The position numbers and the translations under genes are program-made. 64,000 nucleotides of DNA. Origin: Pempheris klunzingeri. Its lineage: Eukaryota > Chordata > Actinopteri > Acropomatiformes > Pempheridae. Below the pieces are notes generated by a model. It saw only the letters and a list, made by a program, of their open reading frames with translations. It made no database searches and was not told the origin of the DNA. The stretch lies in NCBI RefSeq assembly GCF_042242105.1, contig NC_092014.1:11320374-11384373 (forward strand). Direction: 5' to 3'. This document shows, in pieces, positions 49,946-64,000 of the stretch (position 1 is its first letter; each line of letters starts with the position of its first letter).

Positions 49946-52801
49946 AAAAAAACACCCACATCTCAGCAATATCAGGAATGATATAATAAACAGCTTTCAA
50001 ATAAACTGCATTCAGTACATTACAATACTTACAGTATTAATACCCATCCTTAATTCCATTTTTTTGTAGCATACCAAACTTCAGGAGAACAAGGGAAGCC
50101 TTAAAAAATAAAATGACAGGCAAAAAGTTGCACATTTTTTTTTTATACCTTTTTAGTGTCTAACTGCAAAAAGACCAAGTGTGTGTCAACTGCTAGCTTA
50201 ACCTTTGAGCTGAGCACATATAGTGTACTAGTTAAGCCCAGAAAGTCATTCAAGTAAAGTTGACTCACTCAGAAACACTCAGAAGCATCTTCAAGTATGG
50301 CTATGCTTTTAACCCGCTATATCTTAGACACCTCGGCTTTCTCAACCACAATCTGCTACTGTAGCTGGGTCCTGTACAACGAAATTCAACATTTTTATGC
50401 AGATTTTTTTTTTTTTTTGTACAAAACTGGAACAGTTAAAAAACAAAAAAACCTAGGACTTCTATAATGTCTGAGCAAACAGGATACTATAACTGTAAAC
50501 ATTGCTGTGACAGTGAGCATACATTTACAAATACTTCCTGCATAATCTAATTGTGATCGTTCTTTTAACCTGAAAAAGTCAAAAGGGTATTTAAAGATAT
50601 GAGGATTGGTGATAGAGGAGCTGTGGGTCAATTTGACAGAACATGACGAACCTACATCAACATCAAAGAATGAGTTGTATTCCTGCAATACAGGTTCTTG
50701 GTATGTACAATGTGACATAATTTATTTTTTAAAAACATTTACAATCTGTTTAAATAAAACATTTTGTAATTCTTTATTACATATTTTTTTCCTGAAAAAG
50801 AAATGAAGTGCTTTCAGAAAATGAATATGTTGAAGAGTGGGGTAAGTTGTTACTATAGCATGACAGTCATTCCATTATATATCGCATTAATTAAGTCAAA
50901 TAGACAGGGAAGAGAAATCATTATACAACTGCTTAGTGGTTATAAATAAATTTAAGTATACACAGGCACAAAGATGTGCAACTACGTTAATCACTGCCCT
51001 GGTCTTGCCTCATAGCAAAAGCAAATACATTGCTTTTTATTTAGTCAATATCATACTTTCCCTTTAGTCAACTCAGTGCATATATGTTCAAATTAGTTTT
51101 AAAAGATTACCACCATCCTAACTAAAATATAGGTAAAAAATAGCAGGAAAGTGTCTTTCTCCTCAAAAAATATTTTTTGTTTGTGTGAAGTATAGAAGAA
51201 GCATATTCAGGATGCAATGGCAAGTGCCTGAATGAGAAAAAGACAAGATGAATACAGGCGATGAAGATGTACACAAATGAAATTGACATTGAAAATGTCC
51301 CTGATTTTACAGTAACATCAAAGATTCAAGTTCAAGTAATACTTTCTACCGTACTGATAAGAAAGTAGGAAATGAACTTATATGCCTTTTGGTGGCCTGA
51401 AGTTTAACTGTTATTAACATTTTGAAAGTAATATACAAAGGAAGAAAGAAAAATATGTTATAAATCTATTGCCAAACTAGTTTTGAGGTATATGACAGGT
51501 TTGCACTGTACATTATTTAAAAGCCTTCTCACTGCCTAAGGAGTCTCACATTGTGTAGTAGGTTTAATAGCACCTCATGATTTAAAATCAGTTGAAACCC
51601 AAAGAAATACAATGAAATAGGCTGTTAGCATTCTTTACAAAACAAAATCTATAACAGTAATTCCAAAACGGGAAATTAATTTACTGTACAAATCTCACCT
51701 GTTTATTTTACAGTTAGATAGCAATAATTAAAGACCCCACAGCAAGCCAGCTGCCCTCTGAAACTGACGCTGAGCTTACCCTGTTTCATGTTCCTCAGTG
51801 TATAAAAAGCACATTTACTAAGCACCACAGACATAAAACTACGTGTAATATTCACAGTCCAGGTTTGTTCAATGAACCTAAGGTAAGGAACATTAAAAAC
51901 AGTCGCTGACAACAAAGTAAACCTGGAAAACTAAAATAACACAAACGTTGATTTTTTTTTTTCCTCAAAATGTTAAAAATGCACCATTAGAATGGCTCAA
52001 TTTACAGTATAAATGACAGGAAAGTGAAATAAGCACCAATACAATGACTTAAAAAATCTTTCTGCATGAATTTGAAACAGTTTCATGGATTGCTCATACA
52101 ACCCTTTGTTATAAATTCATCAATTTAAGTTTAGTGATGCTTTAAAATGAATTACTCTATAGGTAGAGATACAGTATAACCAGATTTTATGATTTAAAGG
52201 TATTAGCAAAACATTTAACTCTCATTTAAAAAGTGCTCTAGAAACACTGACTCGCCAAAAACCATTATGATGCTGATGATTTAACAGTGGGATTTTTCAG
52301 TGTCCTGTTGACATAAGTCATGAAGTATCACTCGCAGAGTGTTTTCTGGTTATAGTGTGAAGGCATTTGAATTAAAATATATGGTAATAAACACACACTT
52401 TAGCACCGTCAATGCTGTCATTTACAAAGTCAGTGTTGCAAAGATGACATCTCCAAAATTTTGTAAGAAAAATAAAGCCACCAAAAATGAAACTTTGTTT
52501 CCATTAAAAATAGGTCCTTGTGTATCAGACTAAAAGCACCAGAGATTTGACAGTGTGTACCTTGCAAAAGTTGCCAAACAAAAATACATCCTTTGTAGGG
52601 TCAACTGGTAAAGCTTGATTGTTAAAGAGGTGAAAGACCTGATGTGAAAGGTGATTTATATCTCATCTGATCACGGGTTCCTCTTCTACGCAACAGTGTT
52701 GCCAACCTTACAGATAGGAAGGAGTGTTTCGATGAGGCTAATGGTGCTTATGGCCTATGTCATAAATAAAGCACCCTTAATTTTCTTGATCATGAATGTG
52801 T
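49920..52801 (-). other. tet2: tet2 3' UTR (inferred), about 2.9 kb
   Basis: No splice sites, other genes or repeats are needed to explain this A/T-rich stretch after the tet2 stop. Mammalian TET2 also has a multi-kilobase 3' UTR. Several further minus-strand AATAAA or ATTAAA variants occur inside it, so shorter isoforms are possible. The longest open frames are under 110 codons and look like chance. Confidence 0.55.
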
Positions 52802-59649
<6,848 letters not shown>

Positions 59650-61369
59650 CTGGCCTGCTCAGAGTCCATCCACAGGGCTGCCCTCTGTCCGTCCTGCAAG
59701 GCAGAGAGTGGAAGAGAAATAGTTTGTTACATCAGTATTTAAGCATTTATGCAGTATTTAAAAGTTAAGTTTTGAAATACAGTAATATGTACTATGTAAC
59801 ACAAACTGCCATGCTTTATGTGGTTGCACCCGTACACACTGAAGATGTGAAGACTGGGTCATGATGTGTATAGTGTGAAAAGCAAATGTTTCACTGATTG
59901 TGTTGAAGAACCACCCAGTCAACTATGTAGTGTACATATAGCATTTCAAACCCCAAAACATAATTGGATACAGTTATTTTTAGAGTTTTGATTTGCCTCT
60001 AGCACCGCCTACTTTACAACTACTTTACTTTTCTACTTTATGATGTTTTATTATGCTCACTAATTGTGAATAAAGCATATCTAATCAATCTATACAAGTT
60101 AACATTTGAATATAATTTCTTGTACTCTAAGTTACAATTATTGAAATACAAATTTTATTAGAAACAAATGTTAAATGTACCAGTTTTAACATATAGGACA
60201 TACAGTATACTTAATGTCCTTATCACCAAGGTTTTTATAGGATCAAGCATTTTAACTTAGACAAGTGCAGGAACATTGATTAAATGATTTGTCTGGAGGA
60301 TGCTGCCTTGTAATGTTGAGATTAAGATTTGTCTGTGAAACTGTTTAAGCTAAGCTAATTATTTTCAGGAAGCCCCACATTTTTAGTCCTTCAACATAAG
60401 TTATACTGATATCACTACTCAAATATGTTCTGCTGACAAACATCTGCTTTAAGCGGTCTTACACTGAAGGCTTAGGTTTGAATATGGCCTTTATCTTGCA
60501 CATTCCATTACAAAGGTCAGTAGAGCAATGTGTTAACACTTGGCACTGAATGTGTACCAGCTGGTAACATGGTCCTGTCATAGAATTAGATTCACTCTCA
60601 ATGATCTCATCACTTAATCACCTAAAGACCAGACAGTGAGCGAGGAGAAAAGAATACAAACTAGAGGTTATTACACGATTATACTGGCTGACAGTGGATT
60701 GTGAGTCACTATTTTGAATTTAAAATACACAGCCTAAACGGTGTCCTGAAGGTGTACACCATGTTTTGTGGTAATATTTGCAGTGTCCAGTATTGAGAGT
60801 ACTTATTACATGGTAATATGTGTGTTTCATTTTGAAGACATCACAACAGGCAACCTGTGCTTGCTGTCACCCATACAACTGTTTGGCAAAAAAAAGCATA
60901 AGTCTAGCAAGGTTAATGTCCCAGATGGTAGATAGGAGGAGGAGTTGGCTGCTTGTCAGCTGTTCAGTCATGGTATCCTTCACCCTTAACACATTCTAAT
61001 GTCAAATATGCAAATACAATTCAGTTCTCAAGTTTGAGGCCTTTGTTATCAGAGCTTAACTCTGCCGTTGCAAGGAGAAATCTAAAAACCTAAATGAGTA
61101 GTAAAATAGATGAATATTTCACATGGTATTCTAAATTTGGTTTCTGTCTAGTTTTCATTATATGTAGTGTTTTACACACAAAACATCATTGCTATTTCAA
61201 GACTGAATGCATGAAATGTAGGTAAAGAAAGCTGAAAGAGAGTTCCAATAGGGAGAAATTGGCAAAAATGCGAGAACTAGATTTTAATTTTTACAACTTG
61301 GAAAAGATCTCTACCAAAGGTTAAGGAGCAAACAGACCTTATGGTTTAATTTTTTGCTTTCCCTTTGCA

Positions 61370-61600
61370 CTCTCTCTGCCAAAAGCAAATAGATTTCAGT
61401 GGTTCCAGTAGGACATTGATTTCTGTCTGCCTCCCTCAATTATTAATGCATGTCACATCTGCAGCATCTGCAAAACAATTGCAGCGTGCAGGCACAAAGA
61501 GCCGCAATCTAATCCATCATAATTATGGGAAACTCTGCTGCAGATGCTGGAGGAATGGGCAGCTGATGAGCACCAAAAGGGGCCCAGATTCAGTGTTAAA
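61370..61600. promoter_or_regulatory. Candidate conserved non-coding element in tet2 intron
   Basis: The segment is non-repetitive with CAATTATTAATGCATG, CACATCTGCAGCATCTGC, CAATTGCAGCGTGCAGG, CATCATAATTATGGG and CTGCTGCAGATGCTGG blocks, that is homeodomain cores plus repeated CAGATG-type E-boxes. It stands out from the flanks. Its 80-codon open frame has no family resemblance. The regulatory reading is inference. Confidence 0.3.
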
Positions 61601-62767
61601 GTGTTAAAGTAAAACAGAGTTGGACATTAAAGCTGGTTGGCTGAAGTGTAGATTCATGGTTAGGAGTTTATATGTCCTTATACAGTATATATTGCAAAAC
61701 CTATCCAGATGGGTTTCAATCTGAATAGTTTGCCCTCGGTTTGTCCTCAATCAAGGTTAAATTTGGGTCAAGGCGCAGTTAAATTTGTATCTTGAATTTG
61801 TCTTTTCTTTTTTGCGGCTTAATTATATTTAACTGGTTTTGCCTCTGCTCAGGGGCTTTATTTATCCCTGAGCATTGTTTTTCTACATGTTAAATACGAG
61901 AGAAGATGCGTTTTCCTGGCTTTGATCTCAGAGGTTTTGTCTGGCAACAATGAACATCTTACACTATCACAACTACCTCCTACTCTGAAAACTAACCGGA
62001 ATATGGAAACTTGAATAGCTTTAAAAAGTATATGACCCCTTGTGATTATAATATAATATGAAACCCAGTAGTCTGATTCCAGTGTTGTTAGAGTAAGACT
62101 ATTTTTTCTACACAGATAATTCACCCCAAGTGTACATTCATATTATGTTACCTTTGCGAACAGGTTGAATAATGTTAATTGATGGTGACAGGTGTTAGAG
62201 GTGGTTGAAAGGGACTGCATCATATTTTTTTTTGTTCATGACTTGCCACAGCATGGTGCCTAGGGAGCAACAGTGTAAGAAAGCATGTTTGTCAACAAAA
62301 TTTTGCTCCCAGTAAATTAAAAAGATTTTTTGTACATATTTCTAAAACACAGACCAACATACATGTAACTGTTCCGGATTTATGCATCTTAGAAATTTGA
62401 GTCAGCTAAACACTGTATGTACTTAAAAGCTCTGAGTGAAGTCTCAGGTCACAACTGCTGGCTGCTGTGGTCAAGTTCAGAAAAATATGCTATACAACCT
62501 TTGAAAACATAATTGGATCCAGCTTCGGATTCCCACAAAAGACCTCCTGTTAATGTAAACCTACTATAGGCTCACTATAGGCACTGACTGATGTTTTGGG
62601 GAGGAGGGGGGTAGCTAAATATTTGAGGTACTATGGCATGTTTCATTTGGCATGATCGTGCTCCATCATTGGACCTGATTGTCACATCTGGAACCAGTTA
62701 CAGCTGCTTATGATACTGGCAGAAGAGCTGTCGTTTTCAACCAACATGATTGATTTAAAGCTCGATA

Positions 62768-63140
62768 ACTAGGGATGGGCACCGAAACCAAGCATTAAAC
62801 AGGCCCCGGTGTTAAATTATCAAAGACCATAATATCGAGAAGCTCTGGCACCCGTTCTTCTCTCAGTATTGGAGAAATTGAGAAAATAGATTTCCTATAT
62901 ATTTAGGATACATAAAGGTTCTTGCGCCTTTTATCTCAGCAACTCTGTTTCTTACTTACAATAAGGTTAAGACGTGTTTACGATGCTTTTCGCTCTTACC
63001 GATATAGACGAGCGATCTCTCTAACGGCCTGTCGTATATGTAAGGGGTGGGGGCCAGCTCTCTCTGCAAGCTATGTTAATCCTGTTCTAATTTTCTTTTT
63101 TCTCTTAAAAGATAACAAAAACAACGGAGAAGAGTACAGT
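62768..63140 (+). repeat. Possible interspersed repeat with GGGATGGGCACCGA head
   Basis: The start GGGATGGGCACCGAAACC followed by GGCCCCGGTGTTAAATTATC resembles the head of fish repeats that begin GGGATGGGTACCGAA. The end is not defined, and no inverted or direct terminal repeats were confirmed. Confidence 0.35.
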
Positions 63141-64000
63141 TAAAGTACTGCATCAATAAGCAGTATTGCAGTAACAGTAAGAGTAGTAGTGCGAATAAAA
63201 TCTTAACGATACTCCCTACTGATAACCTTGTTTGAAAAATGTTTGTATATGGACAGTGTCAATTTCAGCCACAACAACCATTGCCTTTTAAAGAAAAATC
63301 ATCTTTTAATCCCATTTATTGCTTTACTCAAGAATGACTATAAACAAAAGTAAGTTCAGTAGCTTAGTAATGCTTCACAATTCATGGAAACATCTTAAAC
63401 ATAAATTAAATAGATTTTCTGTGCAGAAGGGTAATATGAGATGGATATCTAGATAGATATCTATATAATATGTTCAGGTACACAGTTAAGAAGTACTCTA
63501 TCTCTGGGATGATTGTAGGCTGGGCTGGTTTGCTTAAGGACTAGCTGAGATCAATTTTGGTTTGGTTGGTTTCAATTGCTTGCCAAAAAGTTGCCCATTT
63601 CATCAAGTTATTAAATACCTCAAGATACTGTGCACTTTCAGAGACTACTTATAATCAGGTCCTTATATTTTCTTAACCACAATGTCCAAACCGGTCTGGC
63701 GGACAATGAATGAAGCAGAACAAAACCTGTCACACTGTTGCAGTTGTGGCCCAGTCGACCGTCTGGACAAAGATCACCTATACAGGAAACTGTCAATCCA
63801 AGCTCTGCCCTGACAAGCGAGCTGCTAGACATAATCACCCCTCCAGGACATTAGCAGGCCTCTAGACCCCCAAAGTTAGAGTGCTAAATCTCCCACTAAC
63901 GAGCCAAGCTGTTACAAGGGTGTCTGGAAGCTCCCAACGTTGTCACAGCAGAGCAGCCAGCTGCCTGTTAGCAGGTGGAAGAGGGAAGCAGCACACAGAA

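Larger units (their letters stand above)
59694..64000 (-). other. tet2: tet2 5' intron or upstream region
   Basis: An acceptor (TTGCAG) directly precedes the first coding exon, so at least one non-coding tet2 exon lies to the right and this stretch is intron until then. I could not identify that exon in the window. A fish-type GGGATGGGCACCGAAACC repeat head lies at about 62770, possibly running to 63140. 61370-61600 is unusually complex and may be a regulatory element. The remainder is A/T-rich with nothing recognised. Confidence 0.5.

Overview
This is nuclear genomic DNA from a bony fish, most likely a percomorph (perch-like) teleost. Coding is split into many small exons with GT-AG introns. 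Every recognisable protein is a vertebrate orthologue, and the introns and intergenic DNA carry CA/GT microsatellites and several interspersed repeats that I recognise from perch-like fish genomes. No bacterial, phage, CRISPR or viral gene was seen.

The window holds five protein genes in the order gstcd(-) - ints12(+) - arhgef38(-) - ppa2(+) - tet2(-). This is the human 4q24 block TET2-PPA2-ARHGEF38-INTS12-GSTCD read from the other side, with all relative orientations kept. I rebuilt exon chains by eye from open reading frames, splice sites, phase and remembered human proteins. tet2 (9 coding exons, 1822 aa), arhgef38 (14 coding exons, 808 aa), ints12 (6 coding exons, 454 aa) and ppa2 (12 coding exons, 344 aa) close in frame and look complete. 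gstcd is 3'-truncated by the window: only its first four coding exons (409 complete codons) are seen.

Layout: 1-15579 has no recognised exon and is best read as the rest of a long gstcd intron, filled with repeats plus two unusually complex, possibly regulatory patches. 15580-23405 is gstcd. 23406-23880 is a head-to-head promoter shared with ints12 (24879-28302). ints12 and arhgef38 (29152-40752) converge, with 3' ends that may overlap. 40753-44974 is intergenic. ppa2 (44975-49295) and tet2 (52802-59649, with a ~2.9-kb 3' UTR) converge, with candidate poly(A) signals about 140 bp apart. 59694-64000 is the 5' intron or upstream region of tet2.

The genes are housekeeping or regulatory and do not form one pathway: TET2 oxidises 5-methylcytosine, PPA2 hydrolyses mitochondrial pyrophosphate, ARHGEF38 is a DH-BAR-SH3 Rho exchange factor, INTS12 is a PHD subunit of Integrator, and GSTCD is a poorly understood GST-C/methyltransferase-like protein. 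I found no wholly new biological system. The most interesting signals are an 18-bp microexon and a GC-AG intron in arhgef38, an upstream ORF overlapping the tet2 start codon, two copies of a long-inverted-repeat element, and candidate regulatory patches in the gene-poor left end.
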